18,154 nt of DNA. It comes from Bacillota bacterium. Lineage in GTDB: Bacteria; Eremiobacterota; SpSt-956; JAKJGF01. Where the stretch lies: positions 1 to 18,154 of the forward strand of contig JAKPQU010000589.1 in assembly GCA_029555925.1 (NCBI GenBank). Direction: 5' to 3'. Position 1 is the stretch's first letter, and the number at the start of each line of letters is the position of its first letter. A model generated the notes under the pieces. The model was not told the origin of the DNA. It ran no database searches and saw only the letters and a list, made by a program, of their open reading frames with translations. Shown in pieces: positions 6,527-15,290 of the stretch. The translations under genes and the position numbers were made by a program.

Positions 6527-8935
6527 ATGAGTTACCCCTTTAAGGAAATAGAAAGTAAATGGCAGAAAATATGGGAAGAAAAGAAAATATATGAAGCACG
6601 TGACGATTTTTCAAAAGAAAAGATTTATATTTTAATAGAATTCCCTTACCCTTCCGCCCAGGGGCTTCATGTAGGACATCCGAGAAGCTATACTGCTCTC
6701 GATATACTTGCCAGAAAAAGAAGAATGGAAGGTTTTAATGTGCTGTACCCCATAGGGTTCGATTCCTTCGGTCTTCCTGCGGAGAATTATGCCATAAAAA
6801 CAGGTATAAACCCGAAGAAATCAACAGATGACAATATAAATAATTTCAAAAGACAGCTTAAAGCCCTAGGGCTTTCCTTTGACTGGTCAAGAGAAGTGAG
6901 AACTTCCGACCCTGATTACTATAAATGGACTCAGTGGATATTCCTTCGTCTCTTCAAAAAAGGTCTTGCCTACAAGTCAGATATGCCTATTAACTGGTGC
7001 ACATCCTGTAAAGTCGGACTTGCAAATGAAGAAGTGGTCAATAACAGATGTGAGAGATGCGAAGGAGAAGTAATAAAAAAACAGAGAAAACAGTGGATGC
7101 TTAAGATTACTGAATATGCGGACAGATTGATAAGTGATCTCGATAATGTAGATTATCTGGAAAAGATTAAAGCGCAGCAGATAAACTGGATAGGTAAGAG
7201 CTACGGAGCCGAAATAGATTTTCCAGTGAAAGATACGGATAAAATCATAAAGATCTTTACAAGCAGGGCAGATACCATATTCGGAGCAACCTATATGGTT
7301 CTATCTCCTGAACATCCTCTCGTCGAGGAATTATCCGGGATGATAACCAATTATGAAGAAGTAAAAGAATACCGGGACAGAGCGGCGAATAAATCGGATT
7401 TTGAGAGAACTGAAATGAGTAAAGATAAAACAGGTGTGCAGCTTAAAGGTATTCATGCCATAAACCCTGCAAATAATAAAGAAATTACTCTCTGGATCTC
7501 GGATTATATCCTTATGTCATACGGCACGGGAGCCATAATGGGTGTTCCTGCCCATGACACAAGAGATTATGAATTTGCAAAAAAATTCAATCTTCCTGTT
7601 GTAGAGGTTATAGCAGGAGGAGATATAGAAAAAGAAGCCTATACCGATACGGATGAAGGAATACTCGTAAATTCTGATTTCTTAAACGGTCTTTCAGTAA
7701 AAGATGCAATAGAGAAAATGATTGTCTGGCTGGAAGAGAAACATCTGGGCGGAAGCAAGGTAAATTATAAATTACGAGACTGGGTATTCTCAAGACAGCG
7801 TTACTGGGGTGAGCCTATTCCGCTGGTGGAATGTAAAAAATGCGGTTTCGTGCCTGTTCCTGAAGAAGAACTGCCTGTAGTGCTCCCCGAAGTGGATAAT
7901 TTCATCCCTCCGGCATCGGGAGAAACTGTTCTTTCTTCCGTAAAAGAATGGGTAAATACGACATGTCCGAACTGTAGAGGAGAAGCAAAAAGAGAAACCG
8001 ATATAATGCCACAGTGGGCCGGGTCTTCCTGGTATTTCCTCCGTTATGTAGATCCAAAGAATGACAGTGAATTTGCTTCCAGAGAAAAACTGGATTACTG
8101 GATGCCTGTAGACTGGTATAACGGCGGTATGGAACATACTACCCTTCATCTTCTTTATTCCAGATTCTGGCATAAATTTCTTTATGACGAAGGACTTCTG
8201 TCATGCAGTGAACCTTATAAAAAGAGAACTTCCCATGGCATGATTCTGGGGTCTGACGGAGAGAAAATGTCCAAATCCAGAGGAAATGTTGTAAATCCCG
8301 ATGATATAGTCAATGAGTTCGGTGCAGATACATTCAGGGTTTATGAAATGTTTATGGGTGTATTTGACCAGGTTTCTTTCTGGGATCAAAACGGAGTTAT
8401 AGGCGTATATAAATTTTTAAACAGGGTATGGAATCTCATGGAAAAGGTAGACAGAGAAACAGAGATAAATGAAGAAAACCTTCGGATTATCCATAAAACT
8501 GTAAAAAAAGTAGGCGAAAGAATAGAAAAGATGAAATATAATACGGCAGTATCTGAAATAATGACCTATACAAATCATCTTACTTCTATGAAAAAAATAC
8601 CTGTAAAAATGATGGAAATTCTTACTGTACTACTTTATCCTTTTGCTCCTCATATTGCATGTGAAATATGGGAGAAGGTTGTTGATGATAAGAAACTTGT
8701 GGCAGAACAGCCATGGCCTTCTTATGATGAAAATCTTGCAAAAGACACGGTTATAACGATTTCAATACAGGTAAACGGAAAATTGAGGGGCACCATTGAA
8801 GTTGAACCTGGTGTGGATAAAGATACACTCGTCGGTATGGCTCTCGAAATGGAGAGAGTAAAGAAGTTTACCGGAGATAAGACAATAAGGAAAACCATTT
8901 ATGTCCCTGACAGACTCCTGAATATAGTGGTTTAA
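6527..8935 (+). CDS. leuS: Leucyl-tRNA synthetase
   Basis: Attaches leucine to tRNA(Leu) in the cytoplasm. 802 residues, close to the B. subtilis enzyme. The class I signature HVGH is at 48-51 and KMSKS at 580-584. Two bacterial zinc sites are visible: C158/C161/C175/C178 and C436/C439/C480/C483. The CP1 editing domain lies about 225-415 and includes [20 protein letters not shown] and [21 protein letters not shown], the latter with the editing-site Asp region. [31 protein letters not shown] and the C-terminal [13 protein letters not shown] segment ([13 protein letters not shown]) are typical. The start is ATG at 6527 with AAGGTGAT just upstream. It is monocistronic, with its own promoter and a hairpin terminator directly after the stop. 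Confidence 0.99.
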   Translation: MSYPFKEIESKWQKIWEEKKIYEARDDFSKEKIYILIEFPYPSAQGLHVGHPRSYTALDILARKRRMEGFNVLYPIGFDSFGLPAENYAIKTGINPKKSTDDNINNFKRQLKALGLSFDWSREVRTSDPDYYKWTQWIFLRLFKKGLAYKSDMPINWCTSCKVGLANEEVVNNRCERCEGEVIKKQRKQWMLKITEYADRLISDLDNVDYLEKIKAQQINWIGKSYGAEIDFPVKDTDKIIKIFTSRADTIFGATYMVLSPEHPLVEELSGMITNYEEVKEYRDRAANKSDFERTEMSKDKTGVQLKGIHAINPANNKEITLWISDYILMSYGTGAIMGVPAHDTRDYEFAKKFNLPVVEVIAGGDIEKEAYTDTDEGILVNSDFLNGLSVKDAIEKMIVWLEEKHLGGSKVNYKLRDWVFSRQRYWGEPIPLVECKKCGFVPVPEEELPVVLPEVDNFIPPASGETVLSSVKEWVNTTCPNCRGEAKRETDIMPQWAGSSWYFLRYVDPKNDSEFASREKLDYWMPVDWYNGGMEHTTLHLLYSRFWHKFLYDEGLLSCSEPYKKRTSHGMILGSDGEKMSKSRGNVVNPDDIVNEFGADTFRVYEMFMGVFDQVSFWDQNGVIGVYKFLNRVWNLMEKVDRETEINEENLRIIHKTVKKVGERIEKMKYNTAVSEIMTYTNHLTSMKKIPVKMMEILTVLLYPFAPHIACEIWEKVVDDKKLVAEQPWPSYDENLAKDTVITISIQVNGKLRGTIEVEPGVDKDTLVGMALEMERVKKFTGDKTIRKTIYVPDRLLNIVV

Positions 8936-8936
8936 A

Positions 8937-8964
8937 AAAATCAGCGCTATACCATGCTGATTTT
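8937..8964 (+). terminator. Intrinsic terminator of leuS
   Basis: AAAATCAGC (8937-8945) pairs perfectly with GCTGATTTT (8956-8964) around a 10-nt loop, one base after the leuS stop codon. The stem core ATCAGC/GCTGAT recurs in the terminator at 17967-17998. Confidence 0.75.
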
Positions 8965-8974
8965 AACCGGGCAA

Positions 8975-9019
8975 TATATAAACTCCCGTTACACGTCACC
9001 TGTCGCGGGAGTTTATATA
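8975..9019. repeat. Long inverted repeat containing heptamer units
   Basis: The arms TATATAAACTCCCG (8975-8988) and CGGGAGTTTATATA (9006-9019) are a perfect 14-bp inverted repeat. The loop and the inner arm ends read, on the minus strand, GCGACAG, GTGACGT, GTAACGG, GAG, which are members of the heptamer family. It lies between the leuS terminator and the next promoter. Confidence 0.8.
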
Positions 9020-9050
9020 TATTATTTATCAGTGCTTCCAGTAGTTTTCA

Positions 9051-9079
9051 TTGCTATTTTCTATGTTTTTCGTTATAAT
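9051..9079 (+). promoter_or_regulatory. Sigma70-type promoter of the PLP enzyme gene
   Basis: TTGCTA (9051-9056) and consensus TATAAT (9074-9079) are separated by 17 nt. The predicted start is near 9086, giving a leader of about 28 nt before ATG 9114. Confidence 0.65.
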
Positions 9080-9113
9080 TTGAGTATTCAATTTGAATGA
9101 AAGGATTTTATCT

Positions 9114-10781
9114 ATGAGTAAAGAACTGGATTATATAAGATCTCAGATAACAGGAGCCAATCATTTTATAGAAACGCCTTTTGGAAAAAGGTTAATGTTA
9201 TATCTTGACTATACCGCATCGGGGAGAAATCTTTATTTTATCGAAAAATATCTTCTGGAATTACAGAAAGATTATGCCAATACCCATACGGAAGATGATG
9301 AAACAGGATGGCTTACAACCAGGAGATTTTTTGAAGCAGAACATATTATTAAAAAAGCCCTTAACGCTACGGATGCCTATCATGTAATTTTTACAGGCAC
9401 AGGTACAACGGCAGCCATACAGAAACTGATGGAAATACTTGGACTTTATATTTCTCCGAGTTTTAAAAAGGTTTTTCGCGATTTGAAAGACTGTATAAAG
9501 AAATGTAATATAAAAAAACCTGTTGTTTTTGTAGGTCCCTATGAGCATCATTCGAATCTTGTCTCATGGAGGGAAGGTTTCTGTGATGTCATACCTGTAA
9601 GACTTGACAGTCACGGTGAACTTTCAGCAGAGGATTTTATAAAAAAACTTGAAGACAGGCGATGGGAAGGAAGAATGAAAATTGCTTCCCTTTCTGCCGC
9701 ATCAAATGTGACAGGTGTCAGAACAGATGTTTATAAACTGGCAGAAATAGCCCATGAACATGATTGTCTGATTTTTTTTGATTTTGCTGCCTGTGCCCCC
9801 TATATACCGGTCAATATAAATAAAGACAGTAAATCTTATTTTGACGGTATTTTCTTTTCCCCTCATAAATTCCTTGGAGGGCCCGGTTCAAGCGGAGTCC
9901 TTGTATTTCATGAAAAAATATATGACAGAACTCTTGCTCCCACTTTCGGAGGAGGCGGTACTGTTTCTTATGTAAATACGGAAGACCATGATTTTCTTTC
10001 TGATATAGAAGAAAGAGAAAAGCCTGGTACTCCCGGTATAGTTCAGGTACTTCGTACAGCCCTTTCTTTACAGGTGAAAGATTATATAGGTATTAATACA
10101 ATCCATGAAAGAGAACAACATAACCTCAAACATTTTTATGAACAGTGGAAACATAATCCGTTGATTGAAATCCTTGGACCTGAAGGATATGAAAATCGTA
10201 TAGCCATTGTTTCATTTAATATAAAACACAGGGACAGATATTTCCATCCCAAATATATTTCTAAATTACAGAACGATCTTTTCGGCATACAGAGCAGAGC
10301 CGGATGCTCTTGCGCCGGTCCTTACGGACATTATTTACTCGGCATAGATCTTGATACTTCCACACGATACAGGGAGGTTGTCAGACAGGGTTACAATGGT
10401 TTAAAACCCGGTTGGGCAAGAATAAATCTTCATTATACCCTTGATGATACAGATCTGGATTTTATTATGGACACAATAGATTTTATCTCCAGATACGGAG
10501 AAAGATTTATGAGCTTATACGAATTTAATATCTTTACGGGAGACTGGAAGCATAAGGATTTTAAAAAAGTTATGCCGGAATTTTCGCTTGCTCAGGCATT
10601 GCTTTATAAAGACATTCCGGAAACAGACAGAGAGCCGGATAAGAAATATTTATACAAATCATATCTCGATAAGGCTCTTGACCTGGCAAAGAGTCTGGAA
10701 GAAGATATAAAATTTGTTTCCCTTGATGGGAAATTTGAAAAATTATGTTATTTCTATGTCGTTAATCTGTCTGGCATATAA
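9114..10781 (+). CDS. Class V aminotransferase / cysteine desulfurase-like PLP enzyme
   Basis: 555 residues from ATG 9114, with AAAGGA at 9100-9105 and 8-nt spacing; a TTG at 9093 is less likely. The fold-type I landmarks are GTGTTA (95-100, phosphate region), PYEHHSN (142-148), SAASNVTG (194-201), FFDFAAC (221-227, Asp223 to the PLP ring), and SPHKFLGGPGSSG (249-261) with PLP-binding Lys252. AGCSCAGPYGHYLLG (396-410) places Cys398 and Cys400 in a segment that resembles the catalytic-Cys loop of cysteine desulfurases. A C-terminal extension of about 110 residues after the catalytic fold makes it longer than SufS or IscS (about 400-410). No iron-sulfur assembly genes are nearby, so sulfur transfer, lyase or epimerase activity cannot be chosen. 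Cytoplasmic, apparently monocistronic. Confidence 0.95.
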   Translation: MSKELDYIRSQITGANHFIETPFGKRLMLYLDYTASGRNLYFIEKYLLELQKDYANTHTEDDETGWLTTRRFFEAEHIIKKALNATDAYHVIFTGTGTTAAIQKLMEILGLYISPSFKKVFRDLKDCIKKCNIKKPVVFVGPYEHHSNLVSWREGFCDVIPVRLDSHGELSAEDFIKKLEDRRWEGRMKIASLSAASNVTGVRTDVYKLAEIAHEHDCLIFFDFAACAPYIPVNINKDSKSYFDGIFFSPHKFLGGPGSSGVLVFHEKIYDRTLAPTFGGGGTVSYVNTEDHDFLSDIEEREKPGTPGIVQVLRTALSLQVKDYIGINTIHEREQHNLKHFYEQWKHNPLIEILGPEGYENRIAIVSFNIKHRDRYFHPKYISKLQNDLFGIQSRAGCSCAGPYGHYLLGIDLDTSTRYREVVRQGYNGLKPGWARINLHYTLDDTDLDFIMDTIDFISRYGERFMSLYEFNIFTGDWKHKDFKKVMPEFSLAQALLYKDIPETDREPDKKYLYKSYLDKALDLAKSLEEDIKFVSLDGKFEKLCYFYVVNLSGI

Positions 10782-10786
10782 AATAC

Positions 10787-10815
10787 TTGCAATTATTAAA
10801 TAATTTTAGTATACT
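10787..10815 (+). promoter_or_regulatory. Sigma70-type promoter of the REC-XRE-cupin/HEAT operon
   Basis: TTGCAA (10787-10792) and TATACT (10810-10815) with a 17-nt spacer. The predicted start is near 10822, so the leader is about 85 nt before the likely ATT start, longer than for the other genes here. Confidence 0.65.
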
Positions 10816-10905
10816 TTATCTGTATTTTTAACTGAAGAGTATTTTTGATAATATTATGTTCAAAAGTATTTTTACTTAATAAACTTCCGGCAGGAGGTGA
10901 TAGAG

Positions 10906-11880
10906 ATTAACAAAGAATCTATACATATTTTACTTGTAGAAGATGATGAAGATGTAAGTACATTTCTGGAAGATTTATTGATAACCGAAGGTTATACTGT
11001 ATCTGTTGCTTCATGTGGTCTGGATGCGGTCCATATGGTAAAAGAAGATATATATCATATAGTTATACTCGATTTGAAATTACCTGATATAGATGGTACA
11101 GAGGTTTTTAAAGAGATAAAAGAGATTGATAATGATATAAACATACTTATTCTTACAGGCTGTCCGTCACTGGAAAGTGCTGTAGATATGTTAAAACATG
11201 GAGCGTATGATTATATACAGAAACCTTTTAAGATAGATGATATAAGATCTACTCTTGAAAAGATTATAAATGAAAAAAATCTTATTAATAAAGAAGTAGA
11301 TAATCTTATAGAAGATATTGGTAAGAAGATAAGAGACCTGAGAAAACAGAAAGGTGTATCCATCAGGCAGATGTCCAGGAGGACAGGCCTTTCCAATAGC
11401 CTTCTCTCCCAGGTTGAAAACAGTAAAATTTCTCCGTCCATAGCCAGCCTTGATAAGATTGCAAGGGCTCTGGATGTGAGTATAGTCCAGTTTTTTGAAG
11501 ACAACAGTGTGAAGAGAATTTCTATTACAAGAAATGACCAGCGACATGTTATACCTTCCGGTAAAAAAGGCATTACCATTGAGTTACTTTCCAAAAGATC
11601 GGAAAATAACAAGCTCCAGCCTATGTATATAAAATTCAAAGTAGGTAACTGTTCCTTACAGAATTTTTATCATCCGGAAGGTGAAGAATTTGGAATAGTT
11701 ATGTCCGGAAAATTAGAGCTTAATTTCGGTAATAACAGGTACGTTCTTGAGAAAGGTGACAGTATCCATATGGATTCTTCTCTTTCTTACAGCTGGAAGA
11801 ATGTAGGCCAGGAAGATGTAGAAGCCATATGGATAACTACACCTTCAAGTTTTGAATATTTTGAAAGGAGACCGGTGTGA
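10906..11880 (+). CDS. Response regulator receiver / XRE HTH / cupin fusion regulator
   Basis: 324 residues if started at ATT 10906. The domains in order are: a receiver (about 5-122) with acidic pair D13/D14, phosphoacceptor D56 in VILDLKLPDIDG, T84 (ILTG) and K106 (YIQKPF); a short linker; an XRE helix-turn-helix (about 138-193, IRDLRKQKGVSIRQMSRRTG, SLLSQVENSKISPSIASL); and a cupin (about 237-315, HPEGEEFGIVMSGKLELNFG, LEKGDSIHM). XRE-cupin regulators of the PuuR/SutR type normally lack a receiver, so this adds phosphorelay input to a probable ligand-sensing repressor. AGGAGG (10892-10897) overlaps a GTG at 10897 with no spacing, but ATT at 10906 has 8-nt spacing. No histidine kinase is nearby. 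The gene overlaps the next by GTGA, indicating translational coupling. Confidence 0.93.
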   Translation: MNKESIHILLVEDDEDVSTFLEDLLITEGYTVSVASCGLDAVHMVKEDIYHIVILDLKLPDIDGTEVFKEIKEIDNDINILILTGCPSLESAVDMLKHGAYDYIQKPFKIDDIRSTLEKIINEKNLINKEVDNLIEDIGKKIRDLRKQKGVSIRQMSRRTGLSNSLLSQVENSKISPSIASLDKIARALDVSIVQFFEDNSVKRISITRNDQRHVIPSGKKGITIELLSKRSENNKLQPMYIKFKVGNCSLQNFYHPEGEEFGIVMSGKLELNFGNNRYVLEKGDSIHMDSSLSYSWKNVGQEDVEAIWITTPSSFEYFERRPV

Positions 11881-12809
11881 AAAAAAAGATTTTTAAACAC
11901 TCTATATTATTAGTATTATTTTCTTTCTTTTTAACTTTATTTCCTGTATTCTCCGGTGGCAATTACAGGTATTCAGTTAATTCTATTGCAAAAGCCGAAG
12001 GTATATCCTTTGATGAAGAGCTTCCTATGAGCCGGAAGGTAAAGAAATTTATAGGAGATCTTGAGGATCCGTCTTCTGATGATGATACCAGACATACTGC
12101 AGTATGGGCTCTCGGTAATCTCGGGGATAAAAGGGCTGTGCCATGTTTGATTAAGGTGCTGGCACATGATAAAAATGAAAATATAAGAAGTGTTGCCGCA
12201 GAAGCACTTGGAAAGCTGGAAGACAAACAGGCAGTAAAACCACTTATCAAGGCTTTAAAGGATCCTGACTGGGGAGTAAGAGTGGATGCAGTATATGCTT
12301 TCAGAAGGCTTAAAGATTTTTCATCAGAAGCTATACCCTACATAATTGAAAGACTTAAAGATGAAGATGAAACAGTGAGAATGACTGCAGCAAGAGTGTT
12401 AGGAGATTTTAAAGATACAAGAGCAGTTGAGCCGTTATGTCAGACACTGGGAGATAAAAATCAGAGAGTAAAAACATCTGCCATATCATCTCTCGGTTTA
12501 CTAGGTGATAGTAAGGCTGTAGAACCGCTTTTCCAGTTGTTTAAAGAAGGTGAAAGCGATGTTATAAGAGCATCTGTAGTAAGATCACTGGGAGAGATAA
12601 AAAGTGACAGATCTGTTCAGTATGTTACGGAAGCTCTGACAGATAAGAATATTTTTGTGAGAATGATAGCTGTTACAACACTCGGTAAGATTGGTGACGA
12701 AAAAACTCTGGAAGTTCTGGAAAAAATCTCTAAAACAGAAGAAGACAGTGACATGAAAGATGCACTGAAAAAATCTATAGAGAATATTAAAAGGGCTTTA
12801 AAGAAATAG
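11877..12809 (+). CDS. Exported HEAT-repeat protein
   Basis: 310 residues from GTG 11877, with AAGGAG at 11865-11870. The start overlaps the stop of the upstream regulator (GTGA). The N-terminus MKKKIFKHSILLVLFSFFLTLF is a signal peptide or membrane anchor. From about residue 53 to 310 there are roughly eight HEAT/PBS-lyase-type units of about 31 residues, e.g. DTRHTAVWALGNLGDKRAVP, IRSVAAEALGKLEDKQAV, VRMTAARVLGDFKDTRAVEP and VRMIAVTTLGKIGDEKTLEV. Such superhelices bind proteins or act as scaffolds; no catalytic motif is seen. The coupling to the regulator suggests it is part of the sensed or controlled process, possibly periplasmic. An intrinsic terminator follows. Confidence 0.95.
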   Translation: MKKKIFKHSILLVLFSFFLTLFPVFSGGNYRYSVNSIAKAEGISFDEELPMSRKVKKFIGDLEDPSSDDDTRHTAVWALGNLGDKRAVPCLIKVLAHDKNENIRSVAAEALGKLEDKQAVKPLIKALKDPDWGVRVDAVYAFRRLKDFSSEAIPYIIERLKDEDETVRMTAARVLGDFKDTRAVEPLCQTLGDKNQRVKTSAISSLGLLGDSKAVEPLFQLFKEGESDVIRASVVRSLGEIKSDRSVQYVTEALTDKNIFVRMIAVTTLGKIGDEKTLEVLEKISKTEEDSDMKDALKKSIENIKRALKK

Positions 12810-12863
12810 AAAGATTATAATGGAATACGGTAAGCAATTGCCTGGAAAGTAAGTATAGATACA

Positions 12864-12901
12864 GCCTGTCTTCAAGGTTAATAATGAGACAGGCCGTTTT
12901 T
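12864..12901 (+). terminator. Intrinsic terminator of the regulator/HEAT operon
   Basis: GCCTGTCT (12864-12871) and AGACAGGC (12887-12894) form a perfect 8-bp stem with a 15-nt loop, followed by CG and five T (12897-12901). It lies 55 nt after the HEAT gene stop. Confidence 0.85.
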
Positions 12902-13060
12902 ATATTGCGAATTTTAATGTGTCATCGGAGAATTATGACCTGTGAGACTCATCAGTAATAATATATTCCTGGCCGGTATGTCATGGAGAAAGAGAATACT
13001 TCCTCAATATGTATGATGCCTTATAAATAAAGATTTTATAAAAAGGATATTTAACACTTT

Positions 13061-15148
13061 ATGATGGAAAAAAATGAAATTCAAGAAAAGAAAAGTATTA
13101 TTTCTATCATATTTAGCCTGATATTTTCAATAATATCTATTATTTGTATAAGCTTAATTATTTCGCATTTCTATCATCCACAGGATTTGTTAAAGCAAAT
13201 ACCGGATAATTTTATATTACCTGTTAGCAGGTTTGCTCCCGAGCCGGTTGAAAGAACATTATTTATTACAGGAACTATTCTTGCTCCCGCGCTGCTGACC
13301 TTATTTTTCTTCCTTGCTGAAAAGTTTATAATCGTAAAGATACAGAACCAATCTCTCATAAATAAGACATATAAGACTGTACTGCTTTTTTCTTTCTTTA
13401 TTATTTTACTATTATTTCTAATTGATTTTGCTTATAATCCCTTTTATTATCGTATTTGTACGATTACCCATACATGGATATGGCTTTTATGTTTAACTTT
13501 TTTATTCTCCTATATAATTTTTTATAAAGAGAAACAACTGTTATTGAGTAAATATTTTATTGTCTTTCTCTGCTATATACTTATTTTAATTGCTCTATGG
13601 AATTCTCTATATGATGTTTATAATTTTGATATTAAAAGTGAGGGTTATGCCGGATTACATCTTGGAACAGTGTTATTTTCGATTTTTCAGGTTTTTTCGG
13701 GTAAGCCATTACTGATTACCCATGCCCATCAATACGGATTATATCCTCATTTTCTGGAGCCAATCTTAAAGCTTACAGGTCTCAGCGTTTTTAAATTTAC
13801 CATTCTTATGGGAATTTTGCAGGTTATATCCTTTTTGTATCTGTACAAATTTTTACGGGAAATTACATCGAATATAATTATTGCTTCCGTGGGTTTTTTG
13901 ACTCTTATATTTTATAGCTATTTACTTGGAGAGTATTATCAAATAAAATATTTGAATTTCTGTGCTCCCTACTATCAGTATTATCCTATACGATTTTTCT
14001 TTCCTGCTTTATCTATATATATTACCTGGAAATATTTCAATAATAAAAACCATTTTATTTATTTTTTTTCTTTTCCGATTTATGCTCTATCTGTCCTGTG
14101 GAATTTCGATACTGGATGCGTGGTTTTTATTTCCTGGATCTTAATTCTTATCTATAAGGAATTGAATGAAAACAATAATATAAAAACGGCTTTAAAGAAT
14201 ATTACAAAGCATGTAATCTATGGTTTATTCATTCTTGTGATAGTATCCATTTTATATGTTTTTTATATAAAGTTACGTTATGGTCTTTTCCCTGATTTTA
14301 CTTTATTACTAAGATTTCAAAAATTATATTATTTTTATGGTTATTCTATGTTGCCTATGAGTCTCATTCACCCCTGGAATTTAGTGATTTTATTGTATTT
14401 ATGCGGTTTGTCCTGCGGTGTTAAATCATTCTTTAGAAAGGATGGAAAAGCCAGAATTTATTTAATAGTATTTTTATCTATTTTAGGTACCGGCCTGTTC
14501 AGTTATTTTCAGGCTAGAAGTCATCCTCTGGTGTTAATGGCAGTTTCTTACCCTGCTATATTACTTCTGACAATTTTTACGGATAGAATTTATTGTAAAA
14601 AAATCTTTTCTACCTTAATACCTTTTATGTTATTATCCTTTTTCCTTTTTTCTATGTTTATAGTAATTTCTATATTGCCTTTCTATTACATCAGTTTGAC
14701 AGATAGACTTGAAAAAATTATCAAAAAAGAATCAACCAGGGTTGCCAGGGATGCCGCTTTTATATCATCTAACACGAAGCCTCAGGAAAATGTTCTTATC
14801 CTTTCAACTCATTCCGGTGTATATCACATTATGTCCAATACAGTATGTCCTTTAAATATATGCTGTATGGATGAATTATCCTTAAAAGAAGATTATGATA
14901 TACTTTATAAATTTTTAAAAGAAAATAAACATATAAAAGTATTTATAGACAATAGTTTTTTTAAATTGGACTTTACGATAATTTATTCTCTTATAAAAAA
15001 GAAAGAACATATTAATTTAATGATAGAAGCCCCTCCAAGTGACAGGCGAATAAGTGAGACAACATTATCTATAGTAAATCTTATTCTTAACGATTATAAA
15101 CAGGTAAAATTAAGTTCTGATGGAACTATGATGTTGTGTGAAAAATGA
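13061..15148 (+). CDS. Large polytopic membrane protein, GT-C-like
   Basis: 695 residues from ATG 13061 (or the adjacent ATG 13064). AAAAGGA at 13041-13047 is somewhat far from the start (13 nt). About 13-15 hydrophobic segments run from residue 13 to about 545, e.g. SIISIIFSLIFSIISIICIS, TVLLFSFFIILLLFLI and STLIPFMLLSFFLFSMF. A C-terminal non-membrane part of about 150 residues ends with KLSSDGTMMLCEK. The loop THAHQYGLYPHFLEPILKL after an early membrane segment recalls the YGxYPxFLxP motif I associate with bacterial membrane glycosyltransferases of the GT-C superfamily, but no DxD or ExD site is clear. A polyprenyl-phosphate-sugar-dependent transferase is a guess. The gene is visibly more A+T-rich than its neighbours, partly because of its hydrophobic codons. 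No operon partner. Confidence 0.9.
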   Translation: MMEKNEIQEKKSIISIIFSLIFSIISIICISLIISHFYHPQDLLKQIPDNFILPVSRFAPEPVERTLFITGTILAPALLTLFFFLAEKFIIVKIQNQSLINKTYKTVLLFSFFIILLLFLIDFAYNPFYYRICTITHTWIWLLCLTFLFSYIIFYKEKQLLLSKYFIVFLCYILILIALWNSLYDVYNFDIKSEGYAGLHLGTVLFSIFQVFSGKPLLITHAHQYGLYPHFLEPILKLTGLSVFKFTILMGILQVISFLYLYKFLREITSNIIIASVGFLTLIFYSYLLGEYYQIKYLNFCAPYYQYYPIRFFFPALSIYITWKYFNNKNHFIYFFSFPIYALSVLWNFDTGCVVFISWILILIYKELNENNNIKTALKNITKHVIYGLFILVIVSILYVFYIKLRYGLFPDFTLLLRFQKLYYFYGYSMLPMSLIHPWNLVILLYLCGLSCGVKSFFRKDGKARIYLIVFLSILGTGLFSYFQARSHPLVLMAVSYPAILLLTIFTDRIYCKKIFSTLIPFMLLSFFLFSMFIVISILPFYYISLTDRLEKIIKKESTRVARDAAFISSNTKPQENVLILSTHSGVYHIMSNTVCPLNICCMDELSLKEDYDILYKFLKENKHIKVFIDNSFFKLDFTIIYSLIKKKEHINLMIEAPPSDRRISETTLSIVNLILNDYKQVKLSSDGTMMLCEK

Positions 15149-15169
15149 TAGACCGTGAAGCCTGTCCCA

Positions 15170-15290
15170 TTACTGCAATTCGCTAAATTCCATGACTTCA
15201 CAGGCAATTATTTTTTCAGACCACTTACTGGCATCAAATGCAGAGAGTTTTTTTATAAATCCTTTTATATGTGTCATCACTGCATTTACC
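15170..15290 (-). pseudogene. C-terminal fragment of an unrecognised gene cut by the intron remnant
   Basis: On the minus strand a frame ending at TAA (15172-15170) reads ...VNAVMTHIKGFIKKLSAF, then DASKWSEKIIACEVMEFSEL, with ordinary codon use. Its upstream end merges with group II intron sequence (antisense) at about 15291, so the open frame beyond that is meaningless. It looks like the tail of a gene left beside the intron. The family is not recognised, and the call rests on codon and composition impressions only. Confidence 0.35.

Noticed and set aside
9093..9113. TTG start at 9093 for the PLP enzyme
   Set aside because: ATG 9114 has AAAGGA at ideal spacing and is preceded by a promoter; the TTG has no ribosome site.
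10782..10905. Riboswitch in the long leader of the regulator operon
   Set aside because: No conserved riboswitch core or strong paired stems are visible.
12950..13030. Short frame ending IIYSWPVCHGEREYF... before the membrane protein gene
   Set aside because: About 26 codons with no start and a stop just upstream; it may be a fragment, but the evidence is too thin.
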